The notes under the pieces: generated by a model
Told to the model about the DNA's origin: nothing
Seen by the model: only the letters and a program-made list of their open reading frames with translations
Database searches by the model: none
Translations under genes and position numbers: made by a program
NCBI GenBank assembly: GCA_002315565.1
Contig: DCHD01000052.1
Span: 1-16,228, forward strand
From: Solobacterium sp. UBA1761
GTDB lineage: Bacteria > Bacillota_I > Bacilli_A > Erysipelotrichales > Erysipelotrichaceae
Direction of reading: 5' to 3'
Length of the DNA stretch: 16,228 nucleotides
In this document: positions 5,026 to 13,551 of the stretch, piece after piece
How positions within the stretch are numbered: the first letter of the stretch is position 1
Layout of the letters: every line of letters starts with the position of its first letter

Positions 5026-8000
5026 TTATCTGTATCTGGTATACATTTCAAATACCGAAATCAGTCTTTCGTTTTCGTCAATAATCATTGTAGAACTGTC
5101 AACCGCACCAGTGAATGATGTTACTTTAGACAGGTCAATGATATCGGAATGCATGATTCTGATGTAACCAAATCCAATACCATTGAATAGATAATTACTG
5201 TTTGGATCAAAGACAATCGGCTTGTCAGATGCAAAATACAGATTACAGTACGCGGCAGGAATAGAGCCCGAATTATCCACAAGCGGTTCAACCACAATAT
5301 CAAAGCTGTATCCATGAATCACAAACTGATTCTCAGGCGCCTCATTTTTGTTACAGAAGATAACACCAGACTTGCCGATCAGGAAGTTCATATCTTCAGG
5401 AAGTGTAGAATCCAGGTTTCTAAGCATAGTCACAATCTTACTGGATATTGTATTTGCGGCATAATGTGCTCCGCCAGCATCCAAGAAATACGGAGATGTC
5501 AGATAACCGATAACCATACCACTGATTTCTCCTGATTCATCGTCATAAATCGGTCTTTCTACTTTTGCATATTCTGCATCCGCATGGTCTGAATCAAAGC
5601 CTGTATTCCAATATGAATGCAGACTTGTACATTCTCCAAACATATTTACAGATGAATTCAGATCTTCAGGGAAATCGTTGGCAGAAACAATCGTTGCCAG
5701 TCCAGAGTTGCCATAGAACATATAAGAAGTATCCTCAAGAGATGTTATGTCCATGTTTCCAAGGTTGACAAGTTTAAGATTGTCCGATGTGTCATTTGCT
5801 GAGCCATCCGTGCTGTTAGCGAACATACCATACATACTTACAACATTTCTGGTATCAAGGTTAAGCAGTTCAATCGCACCAAAACCAAAATCCGCAAACA
5901 TACCAGTACAGTCAGAAACAACAATATCTTCATCATCAAGGACATAACAAATCTTATTTTCTGCATCCAGTTTTACATAGATGCCTGGCCTTACCTGCAT
6001 TCCAAAACTAGAGAATTCAAGTTCATCATCAGTAAACTCAGGATGATTATCGCGATAATCAAATGTAAGGGTGAAGCTGCTCAAATTATTTTTAATTATA
6101 GGGAAGTTATCTATGAAACTTCTCACAACGGCCTGGAATTCAATCGGAGTATAGAAATCCGTTGAAGTAAAATATCCAGATGTCAGGGTATAGTCACCAC
6201 TACCAGCATCTACAACATGGCATTCTTTTGCGTAAGTGAGATCAGTTGGATTACTTGAATCGAATTCATACATACGGGTATTTCCGCTCAGCCTGTAACA
6301 GTCATAGAACATATTGCTACTGTCTTCTATATTGTCAAGATTTCTAAAGCCCGTTCCAACATAGATATCCTCAAGACTGGTACAATCAGCAAACATAAAC
6401 GATATATCTGCAACATTTGAAACATCAAAACCTGAAAGATCCAGGAAATATACACCCTTCATCCCATAGAACATGTATGCCATATCTGTTACATTTGCTG
6501 TGTCGAAGTTACCAAGGCCTTTTATCTTCTTTGCATAAGAACATCCATAGAACATTGACCTCATATCATTGACACTGGATGTATCAAACGAGGAAACATC
6601 TATTTCATCAAGCGCTTCACAACAATAGAACATATCAGACATGTCCGTTACTTCTGAAGTATCAAAACTGTTCAATCCATCAATCTCAGTCAGACTAATA
6701 CATCCAGCAAACATGCTGCCCATGTTTTCAACATTGGATGTGTCAAAACCAGACAGGTCAAGCGATTTCAAATAACCGCACTCTATAAACATACCAGACA
6801 TATCAGTTACATATTCGGTATTGAAGTTATTGAATTCAATGGCTTTTAGACTCACTGACTCAAACAGACTTGTGCAGTTTTCATAAGCATAGATAGTATT
6901 TCTTGAAAGAACATATATTTTATAACCAGAATAGTCAATACAGATATAGATACCTTCACCAGGCACAATCTCACCCTTGTTGCAGTTTGGATCATTAAAG
7001 ATGTCCATGTGTTTTGAAACATAGTCAAATACCAATGTCACTTCGCTCAGATCGACATCTTCAATTTCATTACCTGCTATTGCGTAAACTATTCCTTCCA
7101 GCATGGTTCTGTTAAAACAGTATGCAGGGCTTATATTCTGCAAACCTGTTCCGGCGAAGTCATTCACATTGTCAACAAAAGCACATAGATTCTCATCAGT
7201 ATTCGCAAACATATCTTCCATGTCTGTGACACCGCTGATATCTAAGCCCTGAAGATTAATTGCTTTCAGTCCGCTGCAGCCATCAAACATATGCGACATA
7301 TTCGTTACATTTCTGGTATCGAAGTTCTCGAATCTGACAGCCGTCATATTGCTCATGCCATAAAACAGGTAACTGCAGTCAGGATTTGCATAAATTGTAT
7401 CGTCAGAAAGAACGTAGATTACTGCATGTACAGTACTGTCCGCTTTATTCTCGTGATAGATATAAATATCAAATAATTCATCAACAATATAGGAATAAGC
7501 ACTGGTTTTATTAACATCAGGGTAATCGTCCTTATAGCCAAAGACAACCTCAAATGTATCAGCGCTTTCAAGAGTTGAGAAACCGACTCTCAAATCAAGC
7601 GAATTGAAGAAATATGGAAATGTAAAGAATCCAAGGTCAAAACTCAGACTGCCATCGTATACAGGTCTGTTGATTTTTGCAAACTGATAATCAGTTGTAG
7701 CGATTGGTGTCAGCGCATCAGTTTCCAGATCAATAATATTGCCATACACCAGATTCCAGTAACCTCTAAGATTTGTACAGTTATAGAACATATTGGTGCC
7801 ACTATTTGTATTGTCCGGATCATTTAGACCAGTAGTAACAAAACTGTCAGTTGCGATAATTTCACGAAGCAATATATCGTTTTTAAACATATCAGTCATA
7901 GTTTCGACTTTGGCTGTATTGAAACTTCTCAGGTCAAGCATTTTGACTTTTGGCAGATCCATAAACATACCGGTCATGTTTATGACATTTTCGGTATTGA

Positions 8001-11000
8001 AATTATCCAAACCATTGATTTCTTCAAGAATTGAAGAATTTGCAAACATCTTCTGCATATTTGTGGTGAATGTTGTATCAAAGTTTTCAAAAGTAATGCT
8101 TGTGAAAGGCACGCCACTCAACAGATTTGAACAATCATTTCCGGCATAGATGTCAAATGTAGACAAGATATAGAAATTTCTGTCTTCTCCAACATATAGT
8201 ACCGGACATTCATATAATGGATAGATAATCTCTTCTTCTTCAGCATAATAATTCAACGTATCTATAGAAAGACTGATGCTGCCCAAGTTGTTCTTTAAAA
8301 CATTTTTATAATCATCACGATAACCAAAGATGATTTCTAAATCAGTGAAACCAGAAAAATCAATATCAGCTGAATTCAAAAGAATAGAGCCAATGGCAAG
8401 GAATTTGTCAGCATCTACCATCTGATCAACAGAGAAGTAACCATTCTGATTTCTGTAGCCGTCAATTTTCGCGAATTTGTCATCGATTGCATCATTTCTG
8501 AATTTAAAACCATCACCACCTACAAGGCTTGTACAACCTTCAAACATACCGGCAGTAACTGCACTTTGACCAACAACGAATTTCTTTGAAACATATATTC
8601 TGCTCAGATATTCGTTTCCTTCAAACATCTCAGACATATCTGTAACTTTGGATGTATCAAAACCAGACAGATTCAGTTCATCAAGTCCAGTACTGTCGGC
8701 AAACATTCGCGACATATCGGTCACGTATTCTGTATTGAAGTTATTCAGATAAATATTATTGAATGGAACATTTTCAAAGAGTCTCGAAGAATCTTCAGCT
8801 GCATATATTGTGTTTCTGCTCAGCATATACAGTTCTGAGGAATTATCAGGGTTAACTGTATATATAGTCTTGATACCCCTGTCTGTATCCATCAGGAATG
8901 AAACAGTTTTACCATCATTTAGATCGTCGTAGACATCTTCCATATCAAAACTTTCTGGATTATAAGCCTGAGCAATCATATTGCTGTATTCTGACTCTTC
9001 ATAATCAATAACCAGTGTAGATGGGAAAATAGACCCTGTTCTACCAATCTTCATTGCCAGAGAGTACATCTTTGCAAGGAATTCTTCACTCGTATAGAAA
9101 TAGTTTGTTTCAGATGGAACTGTTCTTACAGGCATCTTCGTAAAGAAACCAGGGTTGGATGAACTTCCATCAACACGGGCATACAAACCATCGTGGTATG
9201 TTGGGTTATTCCAGTAATCATATGTTACTTCACCCTTGTTATCAGATCTCTTTGTGCCTCTTCCACCAACCAGCTTGTCACAGTTTTCAAAGACATCTGT
9301 CATATCTTCATCCGGTTCGAGGTTAAACTTGTCGCTGACATAAATTGTTGTAAGATTCACATCATTACTAAACATGCTGTCATACGAAATATTTTCGGGA
9401 ACTGAGAAATCCAGAGTTATTGTCTTGAGTGATGTAGCACCATCAAAAACATATAAATAGTCACACAAATATTTAACATTGTGAATTTCCAGTTCTTCAA
9501 CCACTCCATCCATATCAATGTAATACAGATTTATTTCATATTCACAAAGAATATAGAATGTTCTGGAAGAAGCATCAAAATAACCATAAATTGGTGCCCT
9601 AAACATATTGTTTTCAGAAAGCGGATCAAGCCCCTGAACATTGTGTTTCTGCATTTCATAGCTATCTATAATGAATGTAGTTGCTTTGAGACCATATTCT
9701 TCGTTTAGGTAGTAATTGATGCCTTCAATATACAATTCAAGATCAATCCTATATGAGAAATATCCCTTGTTTTCATTCGTGTCAGGACGCGCAAAAGAAG
9801 CATCATAAACATAATGTTTTGCATATGCTGTTCCTGACATGCCCTTAAGCTTTTGACAGTTATAGAACATATCTTCGCTATCGCTGAACGTTGATTTTTT
9901 AAATGTTTGCGAACAGTAAATAGTCTGCAGATTTGTACATTCTTCAAACATACTTCTGGTTGATTTTGCTTCAGAAAGGTCAAACCAGTCTGGAATTTCA
10001 ATTTCTGTAATACTGCTGCAGCCATAGAACATATATGATGCATCAGATATTTTTCCGGAGCAGGCATAATTATCATTCATGTCAAATGAAGTATATGTCA
10101 TTGAAGTGCAGCCATAGAACATTTCACTGACATCACTCAAACTGTCGTAACTGCTCTCAAAGAAAACATAGTCGCCTTTAAAACTTGTGCATCCCTTGAA
10201 CATGCCCTTCATAGTCTTTACACGTGAGACATCCTGTTCATATATGCTTGTATAATTCAGATTGACACAATCCATAAACATATAGGACATGTCCTCAATA
10301 TTACCAAGATAGACGTTGCTGCAGTTTGACTCATAATCAAGGTCAACCTTATATAATTCAGAAACACCTCTGAACATATAGCTGCAGTCGGCGTTAAAAT
10401 TAATTACCTTATTGGAAATAATATAGATATCGTTATTAACTCTGTCATAAACGGCAATAATTTCACCTTCGCCCTTATCATCAACTGCTACCCAGTTATC
10501 CGATTCAATCAAGCTGGCATATTTTCCATAATAGCCAAAATAAACATAAACTCGCTTGTCTGCATCGATCAATCTGTAGATCTTCTGCATTGTTGTGTTG
10601 AATTCTTTGCCCGGAAGCAGCGTAGCGCCGTTTACTACCGGCGTGAAATAACCATATTGACTGTAATAGCTCGCATGATTTCCACCATGATCACGACCTA
10701 ACTCATCAGAATTAAGATACGTAACACCATGGTCGGTCACAAGTTTGATACAGTTATAAAACATATTGTCACTGTCCATAAAAAGCAGATAGTCATAATA
10801 TGAACAGTAAATTCTCTCAAGTTCTTTACAGTTGTAGAACGCTTCTTTTCCATAAATTGTAATGCTACGTCCGTTCAGCCAGGTGAAATCACAGGTCTTC
10901 AGACTGGTACAGTTTTTATACAGACCAATCATTGAAATACTTGTTTCAGAATAATAGTGGTATTGACTGCCAAAAGAACAATAAAGCACAAAATCTGGAC

Positions 11001-12429
11001 AGATAACATTTTCAAGGTCACTGCATTCGGCAAACATATAATCATACTTTTTGACACTTTCGGTGGTCATGCCGGTAAGATCAAGCTCTACAGCGTCACA
11101 GTTTGCAAACATGTAACTTGTATCTTCAGTATATTTTGAATTAAAGTTTTCAAGCCTGATAGAGTCTATCTCAAGGCCTTCGAACATATGTGAACAATCT
11201 CTGCCGGAATACATATCGTAATCACAGAGAATATATGCAGTCTCAGTTTCTTCGTGGTAATACAGTTTGATTGAACCGCCAGCGCTTACGTCGACAGGTG
11301 AACTGCATTCATCAAGTATATCTTCATATATTGCTGTATAACCAAAAATAAAGTTGGTTGCATCTGTAGATTTTAAAATATCGTTCAGTTCTTGACCTGA
11401 TATCAGCGTATTATCAGGAATGACAATAGAAAAGAATCCGGTTCCGTCATCGCTATAGTCAACTTTAGTACCATCCACTTTTGCTTTATTTCGGAAATAC
11501 TCAGAATCATTGTTATTCAGTCCTATAGTATTCTTTGTTCCATTTCGTCCGGTAAGTTTCAGATCGCCAGAAAACATCTGGTTGAATAATGCCCCATATT
11601 TTTTGTAGAGATTGAATGTCACAGATGTATAAATCGTTGTCAGTTCCGGACAGTCATAGAACATTTTTCTGAAATCTGTCCCACTATAGGAAGAAAAACT
11701 GCTCAGATCAAGTTCGGTAATACCAGAACAGCATGCGAACATTTCCATATAATCAGTAACGCTCGTAGTAATGAAACCGGAAAGATTAAGCGTAATATCA
11801 TGTGCTTCTTCTTCGCTTTCAGAATCCAGATATTTAGGATTTCCAAGAGCCAGGAACATGCCATGCATTGTAGTTACTTTTGAAGTGTTGAAGTTCTCAA
11901 GACCAACAATTTCTCTCAAACTTATACAGTTGGCAAACATGTAGCTCATGTCTGTTGCATCTGATGTATCAAAATTTTCAAATACGATTTTTTCAAGATA
12001 AGTACGATTCAAGAACAAATCTTTTGAAGATTGGTTTGCATACATCTTTGTTGATCCTACAATGTAGAGGTGAGCATAATTCGATGAATCATAATATATC
12101 CTTGCCTCACCTACAGAATCTGTTGCACTCGCAACAAAGCCGGCATCTTTAAGAGTTATTCCATCAAGATAATCAGAGTCATTATATACAAAATAGATCT
12201 CCTCAATTTCACAATAATGTTCAAGGCTGTCAAATATCATCTGCAATGCAGAACCAGTTTTCAATTTTATATCATTTTTTGCATGTACATTCAGATTGAA
12301 TGAAACTGACTTACTGGTAAGATATTTAGCATCGGTCTCAGATGAATTGGACAATACTAAAACTGCTGAACAGACAACTGCTGCCAGAACAAAGATACAG
12401 GTTTTAATGAAGCTCTTAATCCTGTTCAT
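5026..12429 (-). CDS. Giant BspA-like (DUF285) leucine-rich-repeat surface protein with SipW-type signal
   Basis: This ~2467-residue protein is a probable surface or matrix adhesin. The N-terminus (about residues 1-50) has basic residues, one hydrophobic segment and then SETDAKYLTSKSVSF, which matches the AKYTSSKTATSS region of the operon's TasA-like subunit and so looks like a SipW-processed signal. The rest is DUF285 repeats with the core FDTSxVTDMSxMFxxCxxL. They are grouped into about ten super-modules of roughly 200-300 residues. Most modules start with an FGYxDDY-like strand and a YILSxxxIYA strand and end in a GYFT/GFFS motif (near residues 333, 594, 890, 1095, 1331, 1602, 2086 and 2310). 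The last module is degenerate. No LPXTG, C-terminal transmembrane helix or wall-binding domain is visible. I chose the ATG at 12427-12429 over the TTG three codons upstream. It overlaps the preceding gene by 14 bases, so translation is probably coupled. Confidence 0.9.
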   Translation of the reverse strand: MNRIKSFIKTCIFVLAAVVCSAVLVLSNSSETDAKYLTSKSVSFNLNVHAKNDIKLKTGSALQMIFDSLEHYCEIEEIYFVYNDSDYLDGITLKDAGFVASATDSVGEARIYYDSSNYAHLYIVGSTKMYANQSSKDLFLNRTYLEKIVFENFDTSDATDMSYMFANCISLREIVGLENFNTSKVTTMHGMFLALGNPKYLDSESEEEAHDITLNLSGFITTSVTDYMEMFACCSGITELDLSSFSSYSGTDFRKMFYDCPELTTIYTSVTFNLYKKYGALFNQMFSGDLKLTGRNGTKNTIGLNNNDSEYFRNKAKVDGTKVDYSDDGTGFFSIVIPDNTLISGQELNDILKSTDATNFIFGYTAIYEDILDECSSPVDVSAGGSIKLYYHEETETAYILCDYDMYSGRDCSHMFEGLEIDSIRLENFNSKYTEDTSYMFANCDAVELDLTGMTTESVKKYDYMFAECSDLENVICPDFVLYCSFGSQYHYYSETSISMIGLYKNCTSLKTCDFTWLNGRSITIYGKEAFYNCKELERIYCSYYDYLLFMDSDNMFYNCIKLVTDHGVTYLNSDELGRDHGGNHASYYSQYGYFTPVVNGATLLPGKEFNTTMQKIYRLIDADKRVYVYFGYYGKYASLIESDNWVAVDDKGEGEIIAVYDRVNNDIYIISNKVINFNADCSYMFRGVSELYKVDLDYESNCSNVYLGNIEDMSYMFMDCVNLNYTSIYEQDVSRVKTMKGMFKGCTSFKGDYVFFESSYDSLSDVSEMFYGCTSMTYTSFDMNDNYACSGKISDASYMFYGCSSITEIEIPDWFDLSEAKSTRSMFEECTNLQTIYCSQTFKKSTFSDSEDMFYNCQKLKGMSGTAYAKHYVYDASFARPDTNENKGYFSYRIDLELYIEGINYYLNEEYGLKATTFIIDSYEMQKHNVQGLDPLSENNMFRAPIYGYFDASSRTFYILCEYEINLYYIDMDGVVEELEIHNVKYLCDYLYVFDGATSLKTITLDFSVPENISYDSMFSNDVNLTTIYVSDKFNLEPDEDMTDVFENCDKLVGGRGTKRSDNKGEVTYDYWNNPTYHDGLYARVDGSSSNPGFFTKMPVRTVPSETNYFYTSEEFLAKMYSLAMKIGRTGSIFPSTLVIDYEESEYSNMIAQAYNPESFDMEDVYDDLNDGKTVSFLMDTDRGIKTIYTVNPDNSSELYMLSRNTIYAAEDSSRLFENVPFNNIYLNNFNTEYVTDMSRMFADSTGLDELNLSGFDTSKVTDMSEMFEGNEYLSRIYVSKKFVVGQSAVTAGMFEGCTSLVGGDGFKFRNDAIDDKFAKIDGYRNQNGYFSVDQMVDADKFLAIGSILLNSADIDFSGFTDLEIIFGYRDDYKNVLKNNLGSISLSIDTLNYYAEEEEIIYPLYECPVLYVGEDRNFYILSTFDIYAGNDCSNLLSGVPFTSITFENFDTTFTTNMQKMFANSSILEEINGLDNFNTENVINMTGMFMDLPKVKMLDLRSFNTAKVETMTDMFKNDILLREIIATDSFVTTGLNDPDNTNSGTNMFYNCTNLRGYWNLVYGNIIDLETDALTPIATTDYQFAKINRPVYDGSLSFDLGFFTFPYFFNSLDLRVGFSTLESADTFEVVFGYKDDYPDVNKTSAYSYIVDELFDIYIYHENKADSTVHAVIYVLSDDTIYANPDCSYLFYGMSNMTAVRFENFDTRNVTNMSHMFDGCSGLKAINLQGLDISGVTDMEDMFANTDENLCAFVDNVNDFAGTGLQNISPAYCFNRTMLEGIVYAIAGNEIEDVDLSEVTLVFDYVSKHMDIFNDPNCNKGEIVPGEGIYICIDYSGYKIYVLSRNTIYAYENCTSLFESVSLKAIEFNNFNTEYVTDMSGMFIECGYLKSLDLSGFDTSNVENMGSMFAGCISLTEIDGLNSFDTSEVTDMSDMFYCCEALDEIDVSSFDTSSVNDMRSMFYGCSYAKKIKGLGNFDTANVTDMAYMFYGMKGVYFLDLSGFDVSNVADISFMFADCTSLEDIYVGTGFRNLDNIEDSSNMFYDCYRLSGNTRMYEFDSSNPTDLTYAKECHVVDAGSGDYTLTSGYFTSTDFYTPIEFQAVVRSFIDNFPIIKNNLSSFTLTFDYRDNHPEFTDDELEFSSFGMQVRPGIYVKLDAENKICYVLDDEDIVVSDCTGMFADFGFGAIELLNLDTRNVVSMYGMFANSTDGSANDTSDNLKLVNLGNMDITSLEDTSYMFYGNSGLATIVSANDFPEDLNSSVNMFGECTSLHSYWNTGFDSDHADAEYAKVERPIYDDESGEISGMVIGYLTSPYFLDAGGAHYAANTISSKIVTMLRNLDSTLPEDMNFLIGKSGVIFCNKNEAPENQFVIHGYSFDIVVEPLVDNSGSIPAAYCNLYFASDKPIVFDPNSNYLFNGIGFGYIRIMHSDIIDLSKVTSFTGAVDSSTMIIDENERLISVFEMYTRYR
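6355..6845 (-). repeat. Six near-canonical tandem DUF285 repeats
   Basis: About residues 1862-2025 of the giant protein hold six consecutive 25-27-residue units, starting FNTEYVTDMSGMF, FDTSNVENMGSMF, FDTSEVTDMSDMF, FDTSSVNDMRSMF, FDTANVTDMAYMF and FDVSNVADISFMF. This is the longest regular run in the protein. Elsewhere the units are interrupted or strongly diverged. Confidence 0.85.
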
Positions 12430-13015
12430 CTGTACCAAAATCCTGTTCCGCGATTACTTCAACAGTAATATCGCCATCATATTCATCACCATTTGAAATA
12501 GCCGTGCTTGATGCATAAACCGTCAGCATGTGAGTTCTCTTTCCTTCGGTGTTTCCTTCAATCCAACCAACATCTTCAAATAGATATTCATTCTTTACCC
12601 CATCACAAGATACAGCACGATAGAAATCATTTTTATCGAGATTGCTTACAGATAACTTTAAATAATATCCTGAAGGCAATGGGCTTGTTGTTACTACCTT
12701 TATGTCATAACTCATGTCAACTTCAGCTTTAGACTTTACAGAGAAAATATATTCACCAAGGTCACCGGAAATATAGTTCCCACTTCCTGTATACATTGAT
12801 CCTGTTTCTTTGAAGTCGATTTCCACGCTGTCCATTTCACTTTCAACTTCCAGATCAAATCTCTTGACTGTTGCAGTTGAAGAACCAGTTTTTTCAGTTT
12901 TAAACAATGCTCTGATATATGGATAACCAGCAATCATGAAAATCGCAAAAACCATTACGGCAACCGCAATGTTTCTGATTCTGATTTCAAGAGTGCTGTT
13001 TCTAATCTTTTTCAT
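12416..13015 (-). CDS. Small TasA-like protein with SipW-type signal
   Basis: This 199-residue protein has one hydrophobic segment (about 14-33) followed by KTEKTGSSTATVKRFDLEV (39-57). The segment parallels KTATSSATVAKW in the TasA-like subunit, so it is probably a client of the SipW-type peptidases. The remainder is beta-rich. GEYIFSVKSKAEVDMSYDIKV resembles the TasA-family strand 'sgsfxixlxNxSEVxxxYxI'. A minor fibre subunit or adaptor for the giant protein is plausible (inference). Its ATG overlaps the stop codon of the upstream signal peptidase as ATGA, and its 3' end overlaps the giant gene. No good Shine-Dalgarno sequence is seen, so expression probably depends on coupling. A short TM-anchored accessory protein is the alternative. 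Confidence 0.7.
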   Translation of the reverse strand: MKKIRNSTLEIRIRNIAVAVMVFAIFMIAGYPYIRALFKTEKTGSSTATVKRFDLEVESEMDSVEIDFKETGSMYTGSGNYISGDLGEYIFSVKSKAEVDMSYDIKVVTTSPLPSGYYLKLSVSNLDKNDFYRAVSCDGVKNEYLFEDVGWIEGNTEGKRTHMLTVYASSTAISNGDEYDGDITVEVIAEQDFGTDEQD

Positions 13016-13551
13016 TTCTTTAACTTTTCAATTTTTTCTTTAAGTTCCTTATTTTCTTCTTCAATACTTTTATCTTTGTTACTGATAAGAATCACACCAA
13101 TAACTATCACGAGGATAACAAGCGGCAGTGTAACTGAACGCATATATGTTCCTGCACCAGGTATAACCGCAAATACCTTTCCTTTGATCTGACTTAATTC
13201 AATCGGATCATCATTCACATTGTTCGCATCACCTTTAGTAATAACGGTATTGCCATCAACGCTTACAATACGATGTACAACAGCAAAGCCATCTTCCACA
13301 AATACTGCAACATCATTTACTTCGTATGTTTTTGCTTTACGGTAAATGATCATATCATCCACTTCAAGCTCAGGTTCCATACTTCCTGACATAACCACCG
13401 ATGTTCCAATACCCAGTGGCATTGAAACAGGTTTATTCATAATGCTCAGTTCAATATAACTATATATTCCAGTATAGAGAACCAGCACTGACAGAATTGT
13501 TACAATTCCTTTTAATACGAACCTTCTTTTCATCTTCAATCTATTCATCAT
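13012..13551 (-). CDS. SipW-type (ER-type) signal peptidase I, second copy
   Basis: This ~179-residue membrane peptidase has the ER/archaeal-type Ser-His active site and not Ser-Lys. Counted from the ATG at 13551, the motif SGSMEP carries catalytic Ser57, VVHR carries His93, and GDANN includes Asp108. An N-terminal transmembrane segment lies near residues 13-34 and a second near 138-158. The tail is a Glu/Lys coiled coil ending ELKEKIEKLKK. It sits directly upstream of two proteins with SipW-type signals, so it may be dedicated to them. The start is uncertain: GTG at 13557, ATG at 13551 and ATG at 13548 are all possible, and each overlaps the upstream gene. There is no strong ribosome binding site, which points to translational coupling. 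Confidence 0.9.
   Translation of the reverse strand: MMNRLKMKRRFVLKGIVTILSVLVLYTGIYSYIELSIMNKPVSMPLGIGTSVVMSGSMEPELEVDDMIIYRKAKTYEVNDVAVFVEDGFAVVHRIVSVDGNTVITKGDANNVNDDPIELSQIKGKVFAVIPGAGTYMRSVTLPLVILVIVIGVILISNKDKSIEEENKELKEKIEKLKK

Noticed and set aside
5026..5200. The giant gene being truncated by a frameshift that hides a C-terminal anchor.
   Set aside because: The sequence after the stop is AT-rich, non-coding and leads to a strong terminator; no anchor-like frame appears within it. The missing anchor therefore looks real, though an older deletion cannot be excluded.
6355..6845. Regular ~75-81-base periodicity that could be mistaken for a CRISPR or DNA tandem repeat.
   Set aside because: The periodicity is at protein level (25-27-residue units), the DNA units are diverged, and there are no conserved repeat/spacer pairs.
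7793..8149. A 118-codon plus-strand open frame opposite the giant gene.
   Set aside because: It lies wholly antisense to the DUF285 coding frame, has no good ribosome binding site or known motif, and is explained as a shadow of repetitive coding sequence.
9705..10076. A 123-codon minus-strand open frame inside the giant gene.
   Set aside because: It is an alternative frame of the DUF285 repeats (it repeats HH-I-C patterns from the MF-G-C units) and has no independent support.
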